Of a DNA stretch of 64,000 bases, positions 24,601-37,130 are shown piece by piece. Origin of the DNA: Capsicum annuum (lineage: Eukaryota; Streptophyta; Magnoliopsida; Solanales; Solanaceae); assembly GCF_002878395.1 (NCBI RefSeq), contig NC_061122.1:77444998-77508997 (forward strand), written 5' to 3'. The translations under genes were made by a program, and so were the position numbers. The notes under the pieces were generated by a model. That model ran no database searches. It saw only the letters and a list, made by a program, of their open reading frames with translations, and was not told the origin of the DNA. How positions within the stretch are numbered: position 1 is the stretch's first letter; each line of letters starts with the position of its first letter.

Positions 24601-25544
24601 AAGATCTCTATGATTGTGATTCGTGAACCAATGACTGATAATTTCAAGCTTGATTTTTACAAAATTCAGCTTACCATGGAGCATGCTGCCTGTAATAGAA
24701 ATGGAAAAATTTGGTTATTTTGGAATCATGAAGTGAATTGTACGATTTTAGATCATGATAATCAATAATTTACTTGTCAAATTAAACATGTGGCTCATCC
24801 CAGTTCTTATCTCAATACTTTTGTCTATACTAAGTGTAGAGAATATCTGAGGAGAGATTTGTGGGATAAAATATTATATTTTTCTAGTCATAACACACCA
24901 TGGTGCATTATCGGGGACTTTAATGTTATTATGGGTACTGAAGAAAAATTAGGTGTCCAAATGTATAACATAAACAAGAGTTTTGATTTTATCAGGGTGA
25001 TTGAAGTTTGTGGTTTGACTGGTTTGGTCTTCTATGGTCAGAAATTTACCTGGTGTAATCATAGAGAAGCTGATGCTAGAATTCAAAAAATACTTGATCG
25101 GGTAATGGTTAATGATCAGTGGCTTGCAATCATGCTTCACTCCTCCATCACTCATCTTCCATCTATAGGGTCAGATCACTTCCCTCTTTTACTTGAGGTT
25201 GTGGAGAGACAAGATACGGGTATCAGATACTTCAAGTTTTTGCATTGTTGGGTTGATAATCCAACTTTGATTAATATTGTAAAAGCCTACTGGACAAAAC
25301 CTATTGAAGGCAGCCTAATGTGGAGGTTTCACATAAAAATGAAGAGGTTTTCTAATACTCTTAGTAATCGGTCTAAGAGAGAGTATGGAGATATTTTTGA
25401 TGTTGTGAAAGAGTTTGGCGAAAAGGTTAAAGCTGTAGAGGATGATATTATCAATAATAACACAAATAAAGCTAGAACAAAGTTGAATTGCATCAATGCA
25501 GAGTATATCAGGTATCTTAATTTGGAGCAGGCCATTTTGAAACA
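21693..25544 (+). repeat. 3852-bp tandem duplication, second copy
   Basis: It starts with 79 bp of gypsy F LTR end (21693-21771), then the former TSD GGTTG and LINE ORF1 again. Every position equals the first copy plus 3852. The orphan LTR end inside a LINE shows that the duplication came after the F insertion. Confidence 0.95.
21777..24522 (+). pseudogene. LINE ORF1 3' half (copy 2)
   Basis: Identical to 17925-20670 in all that I compared: the DUF4283-like frame is at 22267-22656 and the broken zinc knuckle near 22805-22845. It carries the same stops, so the decay came before the duplication. Confidence 0.75.
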
Positions 25545-28500
25545 AAAAACTCAACTTCAATGGTTTAAGGAAGGAGATTTAAATTCCAAGTACTTTCATG
25601 CTTTGATGAGGGAAAAAGGGGGAGGCTTTATCTTCATAAACTTGTAAATGATCAGGGAGAAAGGATTCAAGGTGATGATGATATTGCTAAGGCTGCATGT
25701 GAATATTTTTAGGAAAATTTTACTAGTAATGCTAAGATTATTGATGAAAATGTTATTAAATGTATTCCTATCAAGGTTAGTGACATCCAGAATCAGCAAC
25801 TTTAAGACATGCATGTATTGATGAGCTAAAGCAAGTAGTTTTCTCTATGAGTATAACTCTATTGCTGGTCCTGATGGTATGAGTGGTCTATTCTTCCAAG
25901 CTTGTTGGGATGTTATTTGCAGTGATCTTCTAGATGTGGTGCATTACTTTTTTTAAGGCCATAAGATGCCTAAGTACTTCTCTCATACTTATTTGGTTCT
26001 ACTTCCTAAAGTAGACCATCCTAATAAACTTTAGGATTTCAAACCTATATCTCTCAGCAACTTCACTAGTAAAATTATTTCTAAGTTGATGTGTATCAGA
26101 TTAGCTCCTATTCTTCCTCATCTTATTGCTAATAATCAGTCAGGATTCATTAAGGGTAGAAGCATATCAAAAAACATCATGCTTGCTTAGGAGATTATTC
26201 ATCAGATCAAAAAACCAAAGAAAGGCAATAATATAGTTATTAAATTAGACAAGGATAAGGCTTATGACAGGGTCTCTTGGTCTTACATTTGCTTGATTTT
26301 GAGAAAAATAGGTTTTGGTGAAAAGTTTATTGATATGGTATGGAGAATTATGTCCAACAATTGGTATTCTATTATTGTGAATGGGTTAAGGCATGGGTTT
26401 TTCCACTCTATAAGAGGTCTCAAGCAGGGAGATCCTTTATCACCGGCTCTTTTCATTCTTGGTGTAGATGTTTTATTCAGGTTCATGAATAATTTGCATA
26501 CTCATTATCTTTATCAAGGTTTTCACATGAAGGTTAATGGTCCACAGGTGAATTATTTGAGTTTTGCTGATAATGTCATTATCTTCACATCCACTTGTAA
26601 ATATTCTCTTCAGCTTATTATTAAAACTTTGCAAGTTTATGAGAAGACTTCTGGGCAGCTTATTAATAAAGATAAGAGTCACTTTATGGTTCCTTCTAAA
26701 GTGCCTATTGAAGTGATTGATAGGGTCAAGTCCATCACTGGCTTTACTCACAAGGGGAGTCCTATTACTTATTTGGGATTCCCACTTTACATTGGAGGTC
26801 CTAGAATTATTTATTTCACGGGTATGGTGGCTAAAAAGGTCACTAAGATCAAAGTGGCAAAGTAAAATATTGAATTACAGAGGCAGAGTTATACTGGTGA
26901 AGCCAGTTTTGCAAGCTCTTCCAATACATTTGTTCATGTCTATCACTCCAACTTCTACTACTCTTAAACAGATTAAAGGTTTAATTGTTGATTTCTTTTG
27001 GGGTTGGAAGGAAGAGAAGAAGAAATATCATTGGGCTTCGTGGAACACTCTCAGCTATCCTTATGAAGAAGGGGGTGCTGGAGTTAAACATCTAGATGAT
27101 ATTTGTTTAGCACTTCAATACAAAAAATGGTGGATTTTTAGATCAAAGAAAACATTATGGAATGATTTTCTCAAGGCTAAATATTATCAAAAAGCAAATC
27201 CGATCATCGAGAAGTGGCATACTGGTCACTCTCTCAACTGGAAACAGATGACGAATAATAAGAGCTATATTGAACCTCACATTCAGTGGTACCTAAATTC
27301 GAGTACTTGTTCTTTCTGGTGGGATGAATGGCTTGGAATGGGACCTCTTGCTTGTCATAATTCTTTATTCCAAGATTGAACAATATGAAGTTTCCCAGGT
27401 GTTGCATAATGGAAACTGGGATGAAGTATTGGTGAGACATCATGCTCCTCATAGTTTGGTTCATAAAATTCTCAACACCCATTTACGTATAAGGTGGGTG
27501 TTCCGGATCAGGCCATTTAGAAGCTTTACAGTAGTGGGAATTTCACTTGTTCTTCTGCTTAGGAGTTGGTGAGAAAGAAAAAGAACAAAACTATGTTAGA
27601 TTGTCTTACTTAGCATAAACAAGTTCCTTTCAAGACTTATTTTCTGTTGTGGAGAGCACTTAGAGGGAAGCTTCCTACTAATGAAAAGATCATCTCATTC
27701 GGAAAGGATGCAGCAAATTATTCCTGTTTCTACAGACCTGGGCTTGACACGATAGATCATATATTTATTTCTGGGAATTTTGCTAAACATGTATGGCAAT
27801 ATTTTTCTTATTGGGTGGGCTTGGAGTATACAGTCACACCCTTGTGGAACTTGCTTATGAAATTGTGGCTGGCCAAATCAAAAAATGAAGTCCAAAAACT
27901 TATGCTTCATACTCTCCCTATCTTTATTTGCTGGAATTTATACAAGAACAGATGTGCTAGTAAGTACAGGGGCAAACCGTCAAGTGCTAGAAGAGTTAAA
28001 TTTTCCATCATTAAGTAGGTTATCATGCTTTTATATATTGTTTATCCTTATATTCAGTGGCCTAATAGATGGAAGGACTTACTCTTGATGATCGAGAGTT
28101 GTCAACATGAAATGAGGGTGATACAAGTTAAATGGATAAAACCTCCTTCTACTTTGGTTAAGCTTAATACGGATGGTGGTGATATTGATAGTTCGGGAAA
28201 GATAAGAGTTGGTGGCATCATCAAAGATCTCACAGGTAAGTTAATATATGTTTTTCCATCTTCTCTTGGAATCGGTTCCAACAATCAGGCAGAAGTCCAA
28301 GCAGCTACATTTGGTATTACTTGGTGTATTCAGCATGGTTATAGTAGGGTTATTCTTGAAGTTGATTCGGAGTTGCTTGTTAAGTGGCTCAAACAGGTTA
28401 TTTCACCTCCTTGGAACCTTATTCATTACATTACTGAGTTATGGGATTTGATCAAATTACTGGATTGTTATTATTCTAAGCATGTCTATAGAGAAGTAAA

Positions 28501-28555
28501 CTATCCAGCAGATATGCTTTCCAAGCACAGACATATAATCGACAGTACAGAGTAG
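24523..28555 (+). pseudogene. LINE ORF2 (copy 2): endonuclease, reverse transcriptase, zf-RVT, RNase H
   Basis: The endonuclease is open at 24790-25647, with the same motifs as copy 1. A frame change at about 25610-25620 leads into RT. Visible RT parts are GPDGMSGLFFQACWD (about 25870-25915), SGFIKGRS (about 26140-26165), KLDKDKAYDRVSW (about 26240-26282), GLKQGDPLSPALFIL (about 26417-26460) and FADNVIIF (26563-26586). The last should be FADD, so the second catalytic aspartate is Asn. Then come the thumb-like part with RVILVKPVLQALPIHLF (about 26885-26940), a zf-RVT-like WRALRGKLPTNEKI ... DTIDHIFISG (about 27650-27775), and RNase H at 28116-28540. RNase H shows KLNTDGG, NQAEVQAATFGI, VILEVDSELLVKWL and EVNYPADMLSK. 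Stops and frameshifts recur throughout. Confidence 0.88.
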
Positions 28556-29099
28556 TATTATACTTATCATTAGTTACCATATGATACTAAAGGTTATTAT
28601 ATACTGGATTAGATGGGAATGATTAATTTCAGACAAAAGAAGTTGAAACGCATAAAGCAGCCTCCTTAGATTCACTTGGGTTGGATCTTCTTATACAGGT
28701 ACTCACTTATTTTGCTTATCCCATCTCATCATCTTCATCTATGCTATTCTCATTAGTTTATAGCTTTCATAAAGAGATTAAGTTTTGTTTTGATTTTCTT
28801 CTTACCTTGTAAGGGGAGAGTCTCCTTTATTTATATTTTCCTAGATTATATTGTACTAAGAAGAGTCCTCTCTTCAAGGTGCTTAGATCTAGGTTTCATT
28901 TTTAGTATCGGGGATGAGTCGATTGGCCTTAGTAGGTTAGTTGACTTTGAACCACCATAGGTCAGAGGTAAGGTCTATGTCCCCCTTCTTGTACTTTCAT
29001 TTATTTTATTTATGATAAGGCTTGGGGTGTGTCTCTCAACTCCTAACCGCCACGGGAGGTGAGAGCCCCAGGTAAGGTCTTTTTCTCAAAAAAAAAAAA
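28556..29099 (+). other. LINE 3' UTR and poly(A) tail
   Basis: Non-coding sequence with T-rich stretches and a 'ggtaaggtctatgtccccct' segment. It ends in twelve A residues at 29088-29099, directly followed by the TSD. Confidence 0.8.
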
Positions 29100-29109
29100 C
29101 ATAAACACT
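29100..29109. repeat. LINE target-site duplication, right copy
   Basis: CATAAACACT, identical to 6102-6111. Confidence 0.8.
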
Positions 29110-29340
29110 CAAAATTGATGATCTTCTCCAAGGTGTCCCACCAAATGAAGACGAAACCATGCTAAGTTCAACTAGAGTATACTTCTTCTACGGCATATTC
29201 AAAATTTCTGACAAAGACTAAAAGCCAAAGTAAAAAGTAGAAGAAACCATTCTCAAGTGCCAACAGACCATCATCCAAACCACTAACAACCATAATCTAT
29301 CTAAACTAAAAAGGACCGAATAGGTAGATAAAGAGCAGGC
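29110..29340. other. Unassigned sequence between LINE and element C
   Basis: No domain, repeat or open frame was recognised. It is the sequence once continuous with 6101, and may be host DNA or a decayed internal region of B or C. Confidence 0.4.
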
Positions 29341-30180
29341 TTAGCCAGCCATAGATGAATCCCAACTGAGTCAAACTAAAATATGAAGAAGGATCCATAG
29401 TTTTTTATTAATGAGGTTAGTAAAATTACTCAAATTATGTATGTTATAGAATAGAAGAGTGTGGAATTAGCATCCTATCAGCTAAAGGATGATGTTGATG
29501 ATTGGGTAACCACGTTGAAAGAAGGTTGGGGTGAAAATGTGACTCCACTAAGTTGGAATGTGTTTCAGATGGCTTTCCTAGATAGATTTTTTCCTCGTGA
29601 TATAAGGGAGGCTTAGGTGGATGAGTTCATGAACCTCATGTAGGGTTCTATGTCAGTGAAAAAATATTATCTTAAGTTCATCCAGCTATTTAAGTATGTA
29701 CCAGAGTTAGTGCCAAATTCCAGGACTTATATGAGTAAATTTGTCACCAAAGTATCTAATTTGGTGGTCAAGAAGTGTAGGACTACCATGTTAATTGAGT
29801 ATATAGATATTTCTTGATTGATGACCCATTCTCAATAGATTGAGGATGAGAAGTTGAAAGAAAGAGAAAAAGGGAGACTAAGAGGACTAGGACTGGACAA
29901 TTTGATAATGGCCAGCATAAGTCAGTCGTTCGTCAGCACCTGCACTGCCTTCAGCTAATGCCCTCCACCCAGTATTAAGGAGTATTAGGGTAGGGCACCG
30001 GCTTCTAGATCTGATGGTAGAGTTTCTTGGAGAAGAACTAATCCAACGTGCAAAAAGTATGGCATAAATCATCCGTGTGGGTTCATCATGGGTAGATATA
30101 GTTGTTATTGTTGTGGCAGGTAAGGCCATAGGATCACAGAATAAACTTTGACTAAGCATGGAAATAGGGATACTCGCCAT
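29341..30180 (+). pseudogene. gag of element C, broken
   Basis: The capsid-like reading includes FINEVSKITQIMYVIE (about 29405-29450), a stop, KSVELASYQLKDDVDDWVT, FQMAFLDRFFPRDIREA (about 29560-29610) and KKYYLKFIQLFKYVPEL (about 29655-29710). These parallel the gag of element F. The zinc knuckle at about 30095-30145 is damaged by stops (CCGR-stop-GHRITE). No single frame covers more than a short part. Confidence 0.75.
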
Positions 30181-30329
30181 CTGGCTCAGTCCACCACTTC
30201 AGTAGCTTAGTCAGGTCGTCCAGCTCCAGATAAGGGCGTATTATCTAGTACTGGTGAAGGTCAGCATCAGAACCGATATTATGCTCTATCTACCCTTTAA
30301 GAGTGGGAGAGATCTCTAGATATAGTAAC

Positions 30330-32727
30330 TAGTATACTTTGTGTCTTTCAACCTAATACTTATGTGTTGTTAGATATAGGGTCAAACTTCTCTTTTGTAA
30401 CCCCGCTTATCACTGTGAACTTTTGTGTAATTCCTGAGAGTTTTTCTCAACCTTTTTCTGTAATACAGTCCTCCATAGGGCTACTTTAGCAGATTTAATA
30501 AAAATATAGATGATAGATTTTGATGTCATAATTAGTATGGATTGACTTCATTCATGCTATGACTCAGTTAATTGTCGAACTCGAGTGGTGAAGTTTCCAT
30601 TTCCTAATGAGTCAGTCTTGGAGTAGGAGGGTAGTTTAGTAATTCCTAAGGGTGATTTCATCTTCTTTCTTAGAGACGAAAAGTTAATCTCAAAAAGGGG
30701 CATCTATCACATGGTTCGAGTTATAGATACTAAGTCTGAGACCCTAACCCTTCAATCAGTTCATGTAGTTAATGAGTTTTCTAAAGTCATCTTAGAGGAT
30801 CTACTCAAGGTACCTCCCAATAGAGAAATTGATTCGAGATTAATCTCCTTTCAAATACCTAGCCCATGTTTATTCCTCCCTACCGGATGGCTCTGACAGA
30901 ACTTAGGGATTTGAAGGAATAGCTTAAAAACCTTTTAGATAAATGATTCATCAAATGCAGTATTTCTCCATGGAGTGATCCAATCCTATTCGTGCATAAA
31001 AAGGATGGTACTCTCCAAATGTCTATAGACTACAGACAGTTAAATAAAGTCACCATCAAGAATAAGTACCATATCCCCAGAATTGATAACTTACTTGACC
31101 AGCCTTAGGTTTTCGTTGGTTTTCGAAGATTGATCTTAGTTTAGGATATCATTAGTTGAAAGTCAGAAAATATGACATTCTGAAGACTGCTTTTAGAACT
31201 TGATATGGTCACTTTGAGTTTGTGGTTATGTATTTTGGGATAACAAATGCTCCTGCAACCTTTATAAACTTGATGAACAGGGTTTTTAAGCAGTATTTGG
31301 ACATATTTGTCATCATCTCACATATGACATAGTTGTCTATTCTTGGAGTGAGGAGGAGCATGTAAACCATTTGATGATAATGTTGTAGACCATTAAAGAT
31401 CGTTAGTTGTTTGCAAAATTTAGTAAGTATGAATTTTTGTTGGATTTAATTACCTTTTTAGGTCATGTGATTTAGGTGAAGGTATTCATGTAGACCCTAG
31501 GAAAAAAATATAGTGAAGCGCTGGGCTTGGCCAATTACTCCATCCTACATTTAGCTAGTTATTACAAGAGATTTATTTAGGGTTTTTCCTCAATAGTTGC
31601 ACCATTGATCAAGTTGACACAAAAGAAGGGAAAGTTCCATTGGTGCGAGAAAAGTTTTAAAGAATTGAAGGATAGACTAACTTCAGCACCCATATTAGCT
31701 TTGCCAGATGGATTTACTGTGTATTATGATCCCTCCAAAGTTGGGCTAGGTTGTGTTTTGATGAAAATGGAAGGGTAATAGCTTATGCCTCCAAGCAAAT
31801 TAAAAATATTAGAAGCATTATCTGACTCATGATTTGGAATAAGCATTATGATGTTCACCTTGAAAATTTGGAGTCATTATTTATGTGGTATGTATGTGGA
31901 TATTTTCACTAAACATAAGAGTTCCTAATTCGTGTTCATGTGGGAGGAGTTAAATATTTTCAAAGTAGGTGGTTGGAGTTGCTAAAGATTACGACATGAA
32001 TATGCTCTACCATCCGAGTAAGGCAAATGTGATAGTTGATGATTTGAGTAGGTTGTCTATGGGAAATGTAGCCCATGTGGAAAAGGAGAAGAAGGAGCTT
32101 GCCAAAGAGGTGCATAGATTAACTCAACTAAGAGTTCGTTTGCATGACAAGGATGCTGGTGGTTTAATGGTTTAGAATGATTTAGGGTCATTCTTAGTAG
32201 TTAAAGTGAAATATAAACAATTCAATAATCCTAAACTAAGTTAGTTAACAGATGCAGTTCATTAATAAAAGGTTGAAGTTTTCTCCCAAGAGGAGATGGT
32301 ATCTTCGCTATAAGGGTCGTTTATCTATTCCTAATTCTGATGGGTTGACCAAAAGGATATTGGTAAAATCTCATAGTTCTAAGTATTTGATTCACCCTAG
32401 AGATACAAGGATGTAACATGATTTGCGGGAAGTTTATTGGTATAATGGTATGAAGAGGGACCTAGCAGAGTTGGTGGCTAAGTGCCCCAATTATTAGCAA
32501 GTGAAAGTTGGGAATCAAAGACTAGAAGGTACATTTTAGGATATTGGCATCCCTACTTGGAAGCGGGATGCCATTAATATGGATTTTATTACGGTACTTG
32601 CTCACACCAGATGTGAACATGATTCAATTTGGGTCGTCGTGGATAGAATGACCAAGTCAACCTATTTCCTGCTAGTTAAGAAATTAGATAGGTTGAATAT
32701 TATGCTAAGTTATATGTTGGCGAGTTA
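30330..32727 (+). pseudogene. pol of element C, part 1: PR, RT, RNase H, N-terminal IN
   Basis: The protease loop reads YVLLDIGSNFSFVTPLI (about 30360-30410), with Ile where Pro or Ser is usual. RT blocks are spread over frames at 30711-31560. The YxDD region at about 31305-31345 is frameshifted and has lost the first Asp. RNase H spans about 31600-32130, including VYYDPSKVGLGCVLM and HPSKANVIVDDLSRLSMGN. The integrase start has HPRDTRM, VYWYNGMKRDLAELVAKC, INMDFI (about 32575-32590) and SIWVVVDRMTKSTYFLL. The frame stops where element E begins (32733). The second Asp and the Glu of the DDE triad are in part 2. Confidence 0.85.
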
Positions 32728-32732
32728 GTAAG
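32728..32732. repeat. TSD of element E, left copy (GTAAG)
   Basis: GTAAG before TGTCACGACCC at 32733. It is repeated at 47654-47658 after GGTCATTACA. Confidence 0.85.
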
Positions 32733-33759
32733 TGTCACGACCCAATTTACGAGTCATGATGGCACCTACTCTATCCTGCTAGTAGGTAAGCTAAACCATA
32801 GCCCGAAGCTAGATGTAATGGGCTAACTTTGTGGAAAATGGACTAAAAACGAAAAATTAAGAACTAGAGATTCAAATAGAAACAAAACAGTCATAAAGTT
32901 CTAATACATAGATAGAAACCAACAAACATCCCAAGACTCAGTAATATGGGTACAAGAGCTACTACAATAAACTATAAGTACTGAATAAACAAATACAATC
33001 CTTCTTGAAGATGAAAGAATATAAATAGAGATATGAAAGGAAAAAGTGTAACTCTGACACTAAGAGATCACCCAATCTCCAAAAGTAACTCTGCACGAAC
33101 ACCAAATCAGTGGCGGCAACTAGTAATTGAATCTGGACCAAAAAGGTACAGAAGTGTAGTATGAGTACCAAAACCACGGGTACACAATAGGCATCATCAG
33201 CCAACTGAGCTAAATCAGGATATAAATATGATACGATACAAGATAACAAAAGCTAAGTCAAGATAAAAAAAAGGAAAACCTGGAAATAAACTCTGACACC
33301 ATTTTACATGAATAAATAAATGCATACGAGAATGATAACATCAATAACATACCATTAAATACAAGATTGGCCCCCATAATCTAATAAGCGCGGAAAAGTA
33401 AATAACCCAACGCAGGCCCCCATAAGTCTGGAGGGTACAATTGAGGAAACCAACAACCGAATAATCGTAATTTACCAATTGTCATGTCATAACCAAGAAT
33501 CCATCCGTCACATCATAAATAATCCTCAATGCTAGATACAAACTAAAACTCAACAGCAACATCATTAGTCTCATCAATTTTGCCAGACTTGAACCAAAAC
33601 TCATATTATCAAAACCATCAACAATTGCAAGGCTTGAATCGGGACTCATATTTATAAACCATATCAACAAACCATTTTAGTGAGCCATTTCAATAAGCTA
33701 ACTCAAAAGATTATACAAATAAATCATAGCTATAAAATATTATTTTACTCATTTTTATA

Positions 33760-34260
33760 CATTTGACCAAGAATCATATCCACAGGTCTTATCCATAATC
33801 ACATCTATAAGCCATATTATTAGTCATTTTTGGAATCCATATCAATACTAATGTCTATAAGCAACACGATTAAGCATATCTAAAATTCATACCAATAGTC
33901 CTATCTATAGGCCACAATTATATCTATAAGTCGTTAATCGCATTTATAATTCATATCATATCTATGAGCCATATCATATCCATAAGCCATATTATAAATA
34001 TAAGTTATTTCACCTCGATATCTATATCATGTATATAATTCATACCATATCTATAAGTCATTTCATACCTAGTGGTCATATCGTACTTATAAGTAGTATT
34101 AAGTACAAACGTCGTGTCTTGTCTATAGGTTATACCATTTGATCACATTGATCTTAATATCATTAAACATATCCATAGGCCATATTATTAATCATATTCA
34201 GAAGCCATATCAATAATCGCATGCATAAGTCAGAAATCATACTTATAAACTATATTCTTA
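33760..34260. repeat. Degenerate CATATCTATAAGCCATAT-type short tandem array
   Basis: Repeated 'ccatatcatatctataag' variants, with units of roughly 20-40 bp, fill this stretch of LTR E. The corresponding part of the right-hand LTR copy is missing. Confidence 0.6.
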
Positions 34261-35424
34261 ATCATGCATATGAGCAAATATCATTAGCGATACTTGAAAT
34301 TAGCATCAATCCTTCAATATCTAACTACCATACTCTATAATTATATTCGACATCCTAGAGTGTGAAACCTACCATCAATAAGAATATATTATACGCTAAT
34401 AAGTCTACAGGGTTATTACAATTCTTAGCCTAAGGTGGGATAGAGGGGCCCACTTCTAATTCTCAAAAATCCTCTTAGGCAATTTATACCCCGGACTAGG
34501 TTAAGGTATCTAAGTTCATTCCTAGATGTCAAGTAATTCACAATTATCCCTAAGACATAGATATTTCAAAAACATGATTAATTAAGGAAATCCTACCTAG
34601 AACATTAGCAACTAAGGCAATTCCCTAAACTTAAGCAATTATGGACAATTATACTCTAACATGAATAAGTAGGGAAATTTCACCTACCTTGAGTAACGAA
34701 GGCATTTTCATTCTAAATATCTACCATGAAGCTCAATCCACCTAACCATGAATAACTACACTAAACTATCCCAAGTTTACGGTTTCAAGATAGCCTAACG
34801 GCCCAATTAAACCAAATATTCTCATTCATATTTCCACCACCTAAATTCTACCCCATATCCAGCATAATACCATAAGCATAGTACGAAATAGCTCAATCTA
34901 TAAGGAAGATAAGTCAAGCCTACCTGGGAATCAAAGAAAGCTCGAAGAATCCACTAAATCACTAATTTCCACTTTTAAGAAACTTTGCAAGGTGTCACGC
35001 TATCAAAATCACAATCTACTTATCACAACGACAGCAATGATACCCATATTGCATTATTGTGCTTCAAGTTCAAATAAGTAAAAATCCTATGTGGGCTCAT
35101 TTATGGTAATCATATTTTAGAAACCAACTCAACATCCCTCTATTCTCAAGAAATATTTATCCTCAAGAACGAGTGAATTCCGAGCTATAATGGTGTTAAA
35201 ATCAAGTCACCAAGCTTATACAATTTTAGGAAAAGAAGGGAATTCTAGCATGAAATTAATGGAAACTCACAACAAATTGGTAGGAGAACCGCGTAAATTA
35301 TCTTTACCCAAGCCCCAAAATCACCCACAAATGCTATCCCTAAGCTTTCCCACTTTTTAAGATTTAAATATCTTAGAAATAGTGAAAAATAGGCTAAATG
35401 GGGTATATACCCTTTCCAGGTACA

Positions 35425-35710
35425 CAGGTATCACTTAAACAAACTTTGGGTCACCTATGCGATACCTGGCCCCGACACAGATTTGCTTACGTGAAAAGTC
35501 AATCGTTTACGCAATATCTGGCTTATCCAAGAAGATATCTATTACGCGATACTAGTATATCTTATGTGACAATAGTATTGCATATGTGATACTTGCTCTG
35601 CTACTAAGGGAGTTGCTTACGTGAAAAAGGTGTCGTGTATGCGATACTTATACTGGTTAAGCAATTGAAGGCATCTCAAACGCGATGCACCAGCACCAGC
35701 TAAGACTTGA
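35425..35710. repeat. Dyad cassette in LTR E (left): CTTACGCGATAC-type motifs
   Basis: Many variants of 'cttacgtgaaa', 'acgcgatac' and 'tatgtgatac' recur, in minus orientation just upstream of the TATA-like box at 35401-35412. The matching area in the right copy is 44855-45070. Confidence 0.6.
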
Positions 35711-36239
35711 AAAGTATCTTCTAACCCTTGGGAATTCATTCATAATCTCGTATACATACACAGACTATGCTCCCCTATTATATTCGATGTTCAAAAATCA
35801 ATGGCATAGTCAAAATTACCATCTGAGGTCATTTTGCATAAAATTAGGTCCCGCGCCCACTTGCTATTTCTCTTAACTTCCGCTAATAGCTAGAAATGAG
35901 CTTGGAAGCCTCAAGACCCAAAGCAAGGTTCTATCTAGCCTAAATTAATATTTTTAAGCTGTTGAAGCAGTCAGATTTAGCATACGAGATCCCTTGCCTG
36001 AAGTTTTTGCCCGATAGCCAATTTGAACTAGTGAAGACTTCAAAACAAATATTTGTCTCTAAAATCCAAAGAAACTGCTTGGTAACCGAGCTATCAGTTC
36101 TAACAAGTCATAAATGATTTGGGTAATCTATAAAAAAGCACAAAATGGCAAAAATAATGCAAAATTTAGAAAATGACCTGAAAGGTCATTCCAATATCCA
36201 CTACAAAAAGAACTTTCATCCGCAAAAGTAAAGGATTAG

Positions 36240-37130
36240 GATGTACCTGAAGCCTTGAAAAGGTGAGGATAATAGTTCCACATCTCACTCTTGATCTCAC
36301 AAGTAGCCTTATCTATTGGGCAGTGCCTTTAATGAACCTTAATAACAGAAATCTCCCTAGTGAGCAAACGTCAAACATCACAAGGCAAAATGAGCGTAAG
36401 CTCCTCCGCGAAGGTCAAATGCTCATCCAATAGGACTAAGTCCCATAAGTACATGGGATGGATTGGGAATGTATTGCTGCAACATAGAAACATGGAAAAT
36501 CAAATGAATAACAGCAAAATCTGGGGGTAAGGCTAAGATATAAGCCACCTCACCAATGGTGCGAAGAATCTCAAAGGGTTCAGTATATCTGGTAATGAGC
36601 TTACCCTTTCTCTCGAACATCATCACACCCATCATGGGCGATAATTGGAGGAATACCCAATCATTAACTCCAAATCTCAAGGCACGAAGTCTAAGATCTG
36701 CATAAGCCTTATGCCTACTCTAAGTAGCCCTCAACCTATCTTGAATCACCCTGAATCTATCCAATGACTACTAAAGCAAGTCAGTACCAAGGGTCCAATC
36801 TAAGAAGTCTCAAACCATCTAATCAAGAAATGACATCGCCTACCATATAAAGCCTAAAAGGGCTCTATCCTAATACTCAAATGGCAATAGTTATTATATA
36901 CGTACTCTGCCAAGGCTAAGTGCTGCTCCCAGTGACCTTTAAAATATATAACACAGGCTCAGAGCATATCCTCAAGATCCTGAAAATCACACTCCAACTG
37001 CCCATCCATCTATGGGTAGAAGATTGTACTAAGATCTACCTGAGTACCCAGCTCCTCTTGAAAAACACTCCAAAATCTAGAAGTAGACACTGAACCCTAG
37101 TCTGAAATGATAGATTTATGCACACCATAA
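36240..37130 (-). pseudogene. C-terminal integrase fragment of element E
   Basis: Read downwards from 37130: GVHKSIISD, then SVSTSRFWSVFQEELGTQVD (second Asp of the DDE core, Asp-Arg-Gly damaged by a stop), then DGQLECDFQDLEDML (catalytic Glu region), ALAEYVYNNYYHLSIRIGPF and an open frame 36680-36423. That frame contains DWVFLQLSPMMGVMMFERKG, TRYTEPFEILRTIGEVAY and FHVSMLQQYIPNPSHV. A chromodomain-end-like stretch lies between 36420 and 36240. Its upstream side is joined directly to gag at about 37131, so no N-terminal integrase or RT precedes it. Confidence 0.85.

Larger units (their letters stand above)
6112..29099 (+). mobile_element. L1-type plant LINE (with RNase H), interrupted and partly duplicated
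   Basis: The order along the plus strand is: 5' UTR, ORF1 with a DUF4283-like domain and zinc knuckle, ORF2 with APE-type endonuclease, reverse transcriptase, zf-RVT and RNase H, a 3' UTR, and a 12-A tail at 29088-29099. A 10-bp TSD (CATAAACACT) flanks it, so it was inserted full length or nearly so. ORF1 is split by gypsy element F at 7322-17919. A 3852-bp stretch running from the end of F to the end of the endonuclease is present twice in tandem. All frames carry stops, so the copy is dead. RNase H-bearing L1 elements are a known plant LINE group. Confidence 0.9.
32733..36193 (-). repeat. 3' LTR of element E (left copy)
   Basis: 3461 bp. In minus orientation it starts TGGAATGACC at 36193 (expected TGTAATGACC) and ends GGGTCGTGACA at 32733. 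A minus-strand TATA-like 'gggtatataccc' lies at 35401-35412. A dyad cassette (35425-35710) and a short-unit array (33760-34260) lie inside. Its 5' half (34783-36193) is homologous to 44172-45311 plus 47390-47653. No genes are seen in it. Confidence 0.85.

Noticed and set aside
32962..33249. 95-aa minus-strand frame as a gene
   Set aside because: It lies within LTR E, has no domain, and overlaps the conserved CTCAGTA block seen in other LTRs.
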